A DNA stretch of 56,779 bases from Prevotella sp. (lineage in GTDB: Bacteria > Bacteroidota > Bacteroidia > Bacteroidales > Bacteroidaceae), in the NCBI GenBank assembly GCA_024680755.1, contig JAILBT010000002.1, forward strand, positions 1 to 56,779, given 5' to 3'. The position numbers and the translations under genes were made by a program. Positions 50,099 to 56,779 of this stretch are shown piece by piece. Under the pieces are notes generated by a model. The model ran no database searches, was not told the DNA's origin, and saw only the letters and a list, made by a program, of their open reading frames with translations. Every line of letters starts with the position of its first letter. Positions within the stretch are counted from its first letter, which is position 1.

Positions 50099-50776
50099 TT
50101 GCCCGACCTCGATCATAGTCTTCTTCTGCTGTTCAATGGCAGCACGTCGCTTTTCCTCGACGGACTGGCGACATCGCTGACCACGGCCACAACGTGGATA
50201 CCGCTATACATCAGCCTGCTGTATGTTGTGGTGAAGAACAACGACCGCATGGCACAAATCGTGCTGATACTGGCAGCCGCCGGACTGTGTGTGTTGCTGT
50301 CAGGTACGCTGAACGACATCTTCGTCAAGCCAGCCGTAATGCGTCCGCGCCCAACGCACGACGCCATGATAGGTTATATGGTTGATGTGGTGGATGGATA
50401 CAGGGGTGGGCCATACGGCTTCTTCTCATCCCACGCCGCCAACACGATGAGCATTGCTGTCTTCTTCTGCTGGCTCGTGCGTTGCAGGGAGTTGTCCGTC
50501 ACGCTCGTCGTATGGTCGCTGGTCAACTGCTGGACACGCCTCTACCTGGGCGTGCATTTCCCGGGCGATGTTGCCGTGGGTATCGTCTGCGGAGCGGTGG
50601 TGGGCACGCTGGTATGGGGGCTGCTCTACGGTCTGTCGCAAATAAAGGTGGCACACAGGATTTTCACCGACTCAAAATATACACGCACGGGCTACCTGCG
50701 CCGCGATGCCGACGTGGTGGTGGTGACAATGACGCTGACCGTGGCATGGTGCATGGCAAGGGCATGCATGTACTGA
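50099..50776 (+). CDS. PAP2-family membrane phosphatase
   Basis: A 225-residue membrane phosphatase with about six hydrophobic segments. The three PAP2 motifs are present: K77 to RP84 (KPAVMRPRP), SSHAAN (110-115) and R146, H152, D156 in TRLYLGVHFPGD. It would dephosphorylate undecaprenyl pyrophosphate or a phospholipid, or act on lipid A. No ATG precedes the conserved N-terminus; TTG at 50099 is the only usable start, and it follows a repeat tract directly. Confidence 0.87.
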   Translation: MPDLDHSLLLLFNGSTSLFLDGLATSLTTATTWIPLYISLLYVVVKNNDRMAQIVLILAAAGLCVLLSGTLNDIFVKPAVMRPRPTHDAMIGYMVDVVDGYRGGPYGFFSSHAANTMSIAVFFCWLVRCRELSVTLVVWSLVNCWTRLYLGVHFPGDVAVGIVCGAVVGTLVWGLLYGLSQIKVAHRIFTDSKYTRTGYLRRDADVVVVTMTLTVAWCMARACMY

Positions 50777-50840
50777 CAATTCTGAAGCACCGCAATGCCA
50801 AAGCCTGAAAAAATACATCAGAATCATAAAGCAACAGAAG

Positions 50841-52067
50841 ATGAATCCCAAAGACATACATATCTGCGACTACAGCTATGACCTGCCCGACGAACGCATA
50901 GCGAAGTATCCGCTGGCCGAACGCGACCAGTCGAAGCTGCTTGTCTATGACGGCGGTAACATACAGACACAACACTTTGCCGACCTGCCATCGCTGCTGC
51001 CGCAGGGGTCGCTGATAGTGATGAACAACACACGAGTGATACGCGCCCGGCTGCGCTTCCACAAGCGGTCGGGGGCACAGATAGAAATCTTCCTGCTTGA
51101 GCCCTTGCTGCCGGCCGACTACGAGCAGAACTTCCAGACACGGCGGCAGTGCTCATGGCTCTGCATGATAGGCAACCTCAAGAAATGGCACGACGAGCAA
51201 CTCGTCATGCAGGTCAGCCCCCAGCTGACGTTGACAGCCGTGCGTGCTGGCGGCACCGGACAGGGAGGCTCGCTGCAGGTCGACTTTCAGTGGACCACCG
51301 ACCATAGCTTTGCCGAAGTGATAGAAGCCGTGGGAGAGCTGCCCATACCGCCATACCTGTCGCGACGCACCGAGCAGAGCGACCTCAGGACATACCAGAC
51401 CGTCTATTCCAAAATAAAAGGCAGCGTGGCGGCCCCCACCGCCGGACTGCACTTTACGCCAAGCGTGCTGCAGGCCCTTGACCGGCGAGGCATAGAGCGG
51501 CAGGAGCTGACGCTGCATGTGGGAGCCGGAACGTTTAAGCCCGTGAAGAGCGCCGACATGGGCGGGCACGAGATGCACAGCGAGTATATCTGCGTGACAC
51601 GACAGGTGCTGCAAGCCCTGCTGCGCCATCGCTGCCAGACAACCGCCGTGGGCACAACCTCGGTGCGCACCCTGGAAAGCCTCTACTACATAGGGGCCAA
51701 GATAGAGCACAACCCCGACATCGACGAGGGGCAGCTGCATGTGGGCCAGTGGGAGCCCTACGATGCCAGCTGCCCCCACGCCATCACCCCCGAGGGTGCC
51801 ATAGAGAACATACTGGCATGGCTGGACCGCCACCAGCTTGAAGCACTGCACACATCAACGCAAATCATCATTGCGCCCGGCTACAGATACAAGCTGGTGC
51901 GAGCCCTTGTCACCAATTTCCACCAGCCACGTTCCACCCTGCTGCTGCTTGTCAGTGCCTTCATCGGCGACGACTGGCAGCGTGTGTATCGCTACGCCCT
52001 TGACAACGACTATCGCTTTCTCAGCTACGGCGACAGCTCGTTGCTCATACCCCGCACAAACTCTTAA
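50841..52067 (+). CDS. queA: tRNA preQ1 ribosyltransferase-isomerase (QueA)
   Basis: A 408-residue enzyme that moves the ribosyl group of SAM onto preQ1 in tRNA to make epoxyqueuosine. Markers: YDLPDERIAKYPLAERDQSKLLVYD at the N-terminus (positions 12-36), MNNTRVIRARL, GSVAAPTAGLHFT and THVGAGTFKPV-like LHVGAGTFKPVKS. C-terminal VTNFHQPRSTLLLLVSAF is typical. It is slightly longer than the E. coli enzyme because of an insertion at about residues 92-112. It starts 64 bp after the PAP2 gene. Confidence 0.95.
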   Translation: MNPKDIHICDYSYDLPDERIAKYPLAERDQSKLLVYDGGNIQTQHFADLPSLLPQGSLIVMNNTRVIRARLRFHKRSGAQIEIFLLEPLLPADYEQNFQTRRQCSWLCMIGNLKKWHDEQLVMQVSPQLTLTAVRAGGTGQGGSLQVDFQWTTDHSFAEVIEAVGELPIPPYLSRRTEQSDLRTYQTVYSKIKGSVAAPTAGLHFTPSVLQALDRRGIERQELTLHVGAGTFKPVKSADMGGHEMHSEYICVTRQVLQALLRHRCQTTAVGTTSVRTLESLYYIGAKIEHNPDIDEGQLHVGQWEPYDASCPHAITPEGAIENILAWLDRHQLEALHTSTQIIIAPGYRYKLVRALVTNFHQPRSTLLLLVSAFIGDDWQRVYRYALDNDYRFLSYGDSSLLIPRTNS

Positions 52068-52117
52068 CGCCACAATTAGTCACCGTCTTACGATTCACAA
52101 TATTTCTACATCTCCAC

Positions 52118-53536
52118 ATGTTTATACTGCTTCTGTTTGCTCTGCTGATGATAGGCACAAGCCGGCTGACGGGCATGGGCCGCGCGCCGGTGGCCATAGC
52201 CTTAGCCGCCGTAGGCTGGGTGGTTTATGTGGCCTGGGGGGCCGACTTTGTGGCGGTCAGCCACCCGGCCGACTACCAGCAGTATCTTGGCGGCGACAGC
52301 GCGACAAGCGAGACGGTCAAACAGTTTATCCAAGACAACATCTTCATTGTCTATGTGGGCCACGCCGCCTCGCTGGCGCTCTATCTGCTGGCCACGGGTA
52401 CAATAGTGAAGCTGCTGGAACAGAATGGCTGCCTCGACTTTATTGTCTATCTCTGCCGCACGGCCTCTGCCCGGCAGATGCTTTGGCGCATTGTGACCGT
52501 GAGCTTCTTCATCTCGGCCAATCTTGACAACCTGACCACCACACTGCTCATGCTGACCGTGTTGCGCCAGCTGACGGACGGCCGACGCGAGCGCTGGCTG
52601 TTTGGCACGGCCATCGTGGTGGCAACATGCTGCGGCGGATGTTTCACCGTCATCGGCGACCCTGTGGGGCTGCTGCTGTGGGGGCAGGGGGCTGTCACGG
52701 CCACGGCCTTCTCGACCCGTCTGGCGCTGCCAGCTCTTTCAGCCTGCGCCATCGTCACGCTCATGCTGGGCCGCAACCTGCCCCACCGCATAGTGGGCAG
52801 CAGCCAGGTACTGCCTTACCGCGGCATCGACACGCGCCTGCGCCCCTGGCAGCGCTTCGGTATGCTGGTCACAGCCCTCGGCGGACTGTGGTTCGTGCCC
52901 ACCTTCCACAACATCACACACCTCAGTCCCTTCCTCGGTGCCCTGTGTGTGCTGGCTGTGCTGTGGGTCATCAACGAGGCGTTCAGTACTCCATACACAC
53001 CAGCCGGCTCTCAGCTCTCGACCTTCGGCTCGCCGCTCTCGGCCCTCACCTCGCAAGCTCAGCTTCTCTATGTGCTCGGCTGGCTGCTGGCTATGGGCGT
53101 GATGAAAGAGGCTGCCGTGTTCGACAATCTGGGCCACTGGCTTGCCCGCCTGCACATGGACGGCATCTGGAGCATAGGGCTGCTGTCGGCCATACTGAGC
53201 AGCGTGACAGACAGCATGGCCATTGCGGTATGTGATATTTCGCTGCACGATGTTCTCTCGCACTCTGACTTACAGCAGATGGCAGTGAACAGCAGTCTGT
53301 GGGGCAGCGGCAGCTATATGTCTCAGTTCTTGACGAATGGCGACTACTGGCCCGTGGTGGCCCTTTGCACGACAATGGGCGGACTGTTGCTGCCCATTGG
53401 CAACATGAGCGGACTGGCACTCATGGCCACCGAGCAGCTACACCCCTGGTGGTACATACGCCATTGTACGCCGGCTGTAGCTCTGGCCACACTGGTGGCC
53501 TTCGCAATACTGTTTTTTGAGAATTTCTTCTTCTGA
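52118..53536 (+). CDS. nhaD: NhaD-type Na+/H+ antiporter
   Basis: A 472-residue ion-transporter-superfamily protein with about twelve to thirteen hydrophobic segments. NhaD markers: FIVYVGHAASLALYLLATGTI, FFISANLDNLTTTLLML and CCGGCFTVIGDPVGLLLWG in the first half; SIGLLSAILSSVTDSMAIAV and NSSLWGSGSYMSQFLTNGD in the second. It expels sodium at alkaline pH. It follows queA by 50 bp and ends at a strong stem shared with the convergent gene. Confidence 0.9.
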   Translation: MFILLLFALLMIGTSRLTGMGRAPVAIALAAVGWVVYVAWGADFVAVSHPADYQQYLGGDSATSETVKQFIQDNIFIVYVGHAASLALYLLATGTIVKLLEQNGCLDFIVYLCRTASARQMLWRIVTVSFFISANLDNLTTTLLMLTVLRQLTDGRRERWLFGTAIVVATCCGGCFTVIGDPVGLLLWGQGAVTATAFSTRLALPALSACAIVTLMLGRNLPHRIVGSSQVLPYRGIDTRLRPWQRFGMLVTALGGLWFVPTFHNITHLSPFLGALCVLAVLWVINEAFSTPYTPAGSQLSTFGSPLSALTSQAQLLYVLGWLLAMGVMKEAAVFDNLGHWLARLHMDGIWSIGLLSAILSSVTDSMAIAVCDISLHDVLSHSDLQQMAVNSSLWGSGSYMSQFLTNGDYWPVVALCTTMGGLLLPIGNMSGLALMATEQLHPWWYIRHCTPAVALATLVAFAILFFENFFF

Positions 53537-53563
53537 TAACCAGAACGCACAAATAGCTCTGAC

Positions 53564-53617
53564 AACAACGAGAGCCATACAGACGTACATGCAGTACTCT
53601 GTATGGCTCTCGTTGTT
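53564..53617. terminator. Bidirectional terminator stem
   Basis: Perfect 20-bp arms (53564-53583 and 53598-53617) with a 14-nt loop that contains its own GTAC/GTAC dyad. Lies between nhaD (+) and the lipoprotein gene (-). Confidence 0.85.
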
Positions 53618-53663
53618 AGCTGCTGGTCTATTCCGCAACCTGCATGCAGCCCGCAGGTGGCGG

Positions 53664-54149
53664 CTATTTGTTGGTGTCGCGCTTGTAAACTATCTGGAGC
53701 ATGGGGAAGCTGGTGTTCTTCAGATTAACCTCCAGTATTCCCTTTTCGGTCTCAAACACAGCTTCCTTATGGTCGTCGCCGCCACCGGCACGCAACCAGG
53801 GCTTTCCGCCCAGCTCGTTCTGGAACTGACGGTAGAACACTGGATAGAGCTGACGCGTAGAGTCGTTGTAGGTAGCATGATACTCCTCAATGATATAGGC
53901 TATACCAGCCGTGTCGGTGGCCACATCGACGGTGATGTTCTGTTCGGCATCAATGATGAACAGCTTGGCGTAGGCAGAGTCGGTACGCGTGGTGTCTATC
54001 TGATAGCCGCGCTGCTGCAGCGAATCGACAAAGGCCTCAAACGGCGTGTTCATTGGTATGCCGTGGAAACTGAGATATTCGCGCTCTCCGCCTCCGCACG
54101 AGCTCACGAGAGCTGCGGCGGCCAGGAGGCCAAGTATTGATTTTTTCAT
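53664..54149 (-). CDS. Small lipoprotein of unknown function (161 aa)
   Basis: Signal peptide with lipobox LVSSC (Cys18), so a lipoprotein. The mature part (about 140 residues) starts with FHGIPMNTPFEAFVDSLQQRGYQ, an arrangement seen in small Bacteroidales lipoproteins, and has alternating beta strands and an acidic surface. No enzyme motif is visible. It is transcribed alone toward nhaD; the preceding 80 bp contain a GGTGGGTGT-type repeat. Confidence 0.82.
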   Translation of the reverse strand: MKKSILGLLAAAALVSSCGGGEREYLSFHGIPMNTPFEAFVDSLQQRGYQIDTTRTDSAYAKLFIIDAEQNITVDVATDTAGIAYIIEEYHATYNDSTRQLYPVFYRQFQNELGGKPWLRAGGGDDHKEAVFETEKGILEVNLKNTSFPMLQIVYKRDTNK

Positions 54150-54174
54150 GATATGATTTCAAATGGTGAGTGAA

Positions 54175-54228
54175 TGATGGTGGGTGAAGTGGGTATGGTG
54201 GGTATTGTGGGTGTGGTGGGTGTGGTAG
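54175..54228. repeat. GTGGGTAT/GTGGGTGT tandem repeat
   Basis: A purine-rich tract built of GGTGGGT and TGTGGGTGT units in the 80 bp between pepD and the lipoprotein gene. A related G-rich tract lies at 12299-12345 in the start region of the helicase gene. Confidence 0.7.
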
Positions 54229-54230
54229 GT

Positions 54231-55694
54231 TCACTTTTTCACCGGTATGTCCTCAAGCGTTTTCTTGAGCAACTGCCAGAAAGGTTCTGCTGTGCTCCAC
54301 AGGGCGCGCTCTGTGGTGGTGTGCGGCGAGCGCAAGGTGGGACCGAGGCTCACCACGTCGAGGTGTGGATACTTTCCCAGTATGACCGAGCACTCCAGGC
54401 CGGCATGGTCCACCTGCTGTATGCCCTCGCTGCCAAACATCTCTTTATATTCACGCAAGAGCAACTTCAGTATCTCTGAGTCGGGATTGGGATCCCAGCC
54501 GCCGTAGCTGCCCTCGGTCACGACCTTCATGCCGGCCATGCTGAAGCAGCTCTCCAGCGTGCGTGTCACATACCATTTCATGTCTTCACGGCTCGAACGG
54601 GCAAGTATCTGGATCTGAGCCTGACCATCGGCAATGTCGATGATGGCCAGGTTGCTCGATGTCTCGACCACGTCGGGATAGGCCGGTATCATGCGTACGA
54701 CACCGTCGTGACAGGCATAGATGGCATCCACCAGGTTATCTTGTATCTCCTGCGGCACCTGCATCTTGGGCAGATCCACGTCCTCGCACAGCAGTTCGAT
54801 GCCGTTGGTCTCTATCTGCTTAAACTCTTGGCAGAACGTGTCTAACCAGTCCTGGCACAGCTCTTTCAGCAGCCCTAAATTCTCCTTGGGCACTGTCAGC
54901 ACGGTCTCAGCCTTGAAGGGTATGGCGTTGCGCATGTTGCCCCCATGCCATGTGGCCAGCCGTGCGTCGGTCTCTTCTATGGCCTGTCGCACCACCTGCA
55001 CCATCAGCTTGTTGGCGTTGGCGCGTCCCTCGTTGATCTCCAGTCCGCTGTGGCCACCCCGCAGGCCCTTGACAGTAATCTTCACGGCCGCATCGTCGGG
55101 GTCGGTCTCCACCTCCTTGTAGCCCATGGAAGCAATCACATCGATACCGCCAGCCGAGCCAATGACAAACTTGCCCCAGGTCTCGCTGTCAAGGTTGAGC
55201 AGGATGTCGCCTTGCAACTCTCCCTCGGGCAGGTCGTTGGCACCATACATGCCCGTCTCTTCATCGGCTGTGATGAGTGCGTCTATGGGTCCGTGGCGTA
55301 AGGTTTTGTCTTCCATGACGCTCATTATGGCAGCCACGCCCAAGCCATCGTCGGCTCCGAGGGTGGTGCCACGAGCTTTCACCCATTCGCCATCTATCCA
55401 CGGTTCTATGGGGTCTGTCTCAAAGTTGTGTTTCGACTCGGGTGTCTTCTGCGGCACCATGTCCATGTGTGCCTGCAGTATCACGCCCTTGCGTTTCTCC
55501 ATGCCGGGGGAAGCCGGCTTACGCATCACGACGTTGCCAGCCGGATCAAGGAAGGCCTCGACACCGGCATCCTTGGCAAACTGAAGCAGAAACTGCTGTA
55601 TCTTCTCTAAGTGGCCCGACGGGCGGGGCACCTGTGTCAGGGCGTAGAAGTTACGCCAAATGCACTGCGGCTGAAGGTTTAGAATCTCATTCAT
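54231..55694 (-). CDS. pepD: Aminoacyl-histidine dipeptidase (peptidase D, M20)
   Basis: 487 residues from ATG 55694. Cytosolic zinc dipeptidase with M20 markers LQAHMDMVPQ (about 71-80), LGADDGLGVAA with bridging Asp, ADEETGMYG with the catalytic Glu, and a dimerisation lid domain (about 170-370). It cleaves dipeptides such as carnosine-like Xaa-His. The frame remains open upstream to a GTG at 55811 through a 9-bp repeat that would add 39 residues rich in Tyr-Ser-Asp; I use the ATG because the family N-terminus begins there. Confidence 0.93.
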   Translation of the reverse strand: MNEILNLQPQCIWRNFYALTQVPRPSGHLEKIQQFLLQFAKDAGVEAFLDPAGNVVMRKPASPGMEKRKGVILQAHMDMVPQKTPESKHNFETDPIEPWIDGEWVKARGTTLGADDGLGVAAIMSVMEDKTLRHGPIDALITADEETGMYGANDLPEGELQGDILLNLDSETWGKFVIGSAGGIDVIASMGYKEVETDPDDAAVKITVKGLRGGHSGLEINEGRANANKLMVQVVRQAIEETDARLATWHGGNMRNAIPFKAETVLTVPKENLGLLKELCQDWLDTFCQEFKQIETNGIELLCEDVDLPKMQVPQEIQDNLVDAIYACHDGVVRMIPAYPDVVETSSNLAIIDIADGQAQIQILARSSREDMKWYVTRTLESCFSMAGMKVVTEGSYGGWDPNPDSEILKLLLREYKEMFGSEGIQQVDHAGLECSVILGKYPHLDVVSLGPTLRSPHTTTERALWSTAEPFWQLLKKTLEDIPVKK

Positions 55695-55725
55695 AGTAGT
55701 ATAAATAATTAAAAGGTTATCAATG

Positions 55726-55803
55726 TGTTCTGAGTAATCTGAGTAATCTGAGTAATCTGAATAATCTGAGTAATCTGAATAATCTGAGTAATCAGAGTAA
55801 TAT
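55726..55803. repeat. 9-bp tandem repeat (TCAGATTAC type), copy near pepD
   Basis: Eight or nine units on the minus strand (TCAGATTAC, TCAGATTAT, TCTGATTAC). In the pepD frame they encode YSD repeats. Same family and same gene-relative orientation as 40566-40711. Confidence 0.9.
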
Positions 55804-55831
55804 GGAGTCACTCATAGTTCTAAAATGATTG

Positions 55832-55839
55832 CAAAAATA
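55832..55839 (-). promoter_or_regulatory. -7 promoter box of pepD
   Basis: Minus strand TATTTTTG; transcription would begin about 20 nt before the GTG at 55811, placing the repeat in the leader or in the reading frame. No good -33 element. Confidence 0.45.
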
Positions 55840-56061
55840 GAAAAAAAATCTCAGCATCGCCATCGCTTTGTATAAAAAATGCTGAATTTTATGTGATTTT
55901 AACAGAAAATGTTCAAGCTGTAAGGTTACAAGCTGTCATCCTCGGGCGCTCGGCCGTGCGGCGAATGCAAAGTTGCTCCTACCGCAACAGCCATTCTCCC
56001 GAAGGATAAAGATTCTTTTAGAAGAAAACATTGGCAGTTCCTAATGTGCAGACAAAGAAAA

Positions 56062-56092
56062 GAGGCGAACTCCCTTGACAGGTGTTCACCTC
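56062..56092 (-). terminator. Terminator of ssrA
   Basis: Minus strand GAGGTGAAC (56084-56092) pairs with GTTCGCCTC (56062-56070), then TTTTCTTTG. Confidence 0.75.
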
Positions 56093-56130
56093 TGACAGAG
56101 CATGTCATGCCGGTCGGCGGCACGACTTTG

Positions 56131-56526
56131 TGGAGCTGGAGGGAGTCGAACCCTCGTCCGCGTGGGGAGACCATACGCTTTCTACACGCTTATTCCGGAC
56201 TTCGTTTTCGTGCTGTGGCAAGACCCGGACCACCAACCACAACCTTAGCTTCTAAAGTTTCGCCTCTGCATCGAAGCCTGCAGTGGCTATTCCCGGTGTT
56301 GCTGCGCCGCCTGTTCCAGAGGACACGGGAACACGTCCGTGGGGCGACGTCTCGTCCCTGCGCCTTGCGCTGGGATAAAGCCTCAAACTACTATACTTCG
56401 TTTAGGCAGCGAGAGCATACTCGTTGTTGCCAATTAATTTTTTGTCAGCTCTGATTAAGGAGAGAACCAACCAGTCTCCGCGTGCTTACATACCACCTCG
56501 TCCCACCGTCAAGTCCAGTCAGCCCC
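56131..56526 (-). ncRNA. ssrA: Transfer-messenger RNA (tmRNA)
   Basis: About 396 nt. The 5' end GGGGCUGACUGGA pairs with the 3' end AGCUCC, and the 3' part has a T-arm (GAGGGUUCGACUCCCUC), as in the tRNA-like domain; CCA is not encoded. The tag frame at 56449-56402 encodes ADKKLIGNNEYALAA and ends in UAA; the YALAA end is the Bacteroidetes type. It rescues stalled ribosomes with SmpB. The promoter (56564-56595) is an exact consensus match. Mature ends are estimated to a few bases. Confidence 0.93.
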
Positions 56527-56563
56527 ATATCCCGACAGTGTGCCGAAAGGCATTATCTGCGTG

Positions 56564-56595
56564 CAAAGTTAGGTGTTTTTTCCGAAACTACCAAA
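56564..56595 (-). promoter_or_regulatory. ssrA: Promoter of ssrA
   Basis: Minus strand TTTG (56592-56595), 20-bp spacer, TAACTTTG (56564-56571). Confidence 0.8.
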
Positions 56596-56609
56596 TTTTT
56601 GATACTTTT

Positions 56610-56672
56610 TTCGTGCCATTCGTATGAGTCTTGTCATTCGTATAATTCTTTTTAATTCGTTGTCTTAAAAAA
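56610..56672. repeat. CGAATTA-type repeat, inverted relative to 7041-7184
   Basis: The minus strand reads AAGACAACGAATTAAAA followed by GAATTATACGAATGACA-like units, the same order as at 7041-7100. It lies upstream of the ssrA promoter. Confidence 0.7.
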
Positions 56673-56708
56673 TGATTGTAACTTTATGTAGTACCAGTTC
56701 CTAATATA

Positions 56709-56733
56709 CTCACGGCTGTCATGCCGTGGTGAA
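56709..56733. repeat. Short inverted repeat
   Basis: CACGGC and GCCGTG arms around TGTCAT near 56711-56728, extended by TCA/TGG. Not followed by a T-tract. Function unknown. Confidence 0.4.
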
Positions 56734-56755
56734 GTTGCAATATAGGTTCCGCCCG

Positions 56756-56772
56756 GGTACAAAACAGTCCCC
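56756..56772. repeat. Repeat B unit at the window edge
   Basis: GGTACAAAACAGTCCCC is the reverse complement, with one change, of the 17-mer repeated at 5391-5451. Flanked by GCCCGGG on both sides; more units may follow beyond the window. Confidence 0.75.
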
Positions 56773-56779
56773 GCCCGGG

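Larger units (their letters stand above)
55695..56130. other. Region between pepD and ssrA
   Basis: Holds the 9-bp repeat, the pepD promoter box (minus TATTTTTG, 55832-55839) and the ssrA terminator (56062-56092). An 82-codon minus-strand frame at 55926-56174 runs into the tmRNA gene and is not convincing. Confidence 0.6.

Noticed and set aside
55926..56174. 82-codon frame next to ssrA
   Set aside because: It runs through the terminator and into the tmRNA 3' end.

Overview
The window looks like a Prevotella-type member of the Bacteroidales. Evidence: RprX/RprY regulators, a complete aerotolerance (Bat) operon, a DUF3417-type glucan phosphorylase, the Bacteroidetes IleS and tyrosine-recombinase types, many TTTG-N19/21-TAnnTTTG promoters (the Bacteroidetes primary sigma signature), and a tmRNA whose tag ends in YALAA. 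The chromosomal genes are visibly GC-rich; the first 4.1 kb are more AT-rich.

1-4.1 kb is one end of an integrative element, all on the minus strand: tyrosine integrase, a small HTH protein, a coiled-coil protein, an unknown 284-residue protein, an excisionase-like HTH and a phage-type primase (VapE/BT4734-like) that runs off the left edge. A 30-bp perfect direct repeat with a 30-bp spacer lies in its middle. The junction with the chromosome is close to the 3' end of a BASS-family transporter gene.

4.2-10.8 kb holds the BASS transporter, then a MacA/MacB-type tripartite export module (adaptor, ATPase, permease) and a TonB-like protein. 10.9-23.1 kb is a long minus-strand gene train: RprX kinase, RprY regulator, an unknown exported protein, a DEDDy exonuclease, an RlmI-like rRNA methyltransferase, two adjacent SBP/PAS sensor kinases and a RecD/Pif1-like helicase. 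The first kinase of the pair has lost its phospho-accepting histidine and its G2 box. The second is catalytically intact, but its periplasmic domain has lost a lobe.

23.2-40.5 kb is mostly housekeeping: GH10-like hydrolase, topoisomerase III, ribosomal protein S15, glucan phosphorylase, a Na+/alanine symporter, IleS, a DksA-like protein without cysteines, LspA, a DUF4296 lipoprotein, a nucleoside permease, a bifunctional nuclease and RsmE. 41.1-49.8 kb is the Bat operon (MoxR, DUF58, a DUF4381-like protein, BatA, and two fused proteins BatB-BatC and BatD-BatE). 50.1-56.5 kb has a PAP2 phosphatase, QueA, NhaD, a small lipoprotein, PepD and the tmRNA gene ssrA.

The intergenic regions are unusually rich in short-period tandem repeats (7, 8, 9 and 22 bp) and in a 73-bp hairpin present twice. 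Several families recur at distant sites and two abut reading frames in phase. The best candidates for something undescribed are the pseudokinase/kinase pair coupled to a helicase, the two-copy 30-bp repeat in the mobile element, and the dispersed hairpin and 9-bp repeat families.
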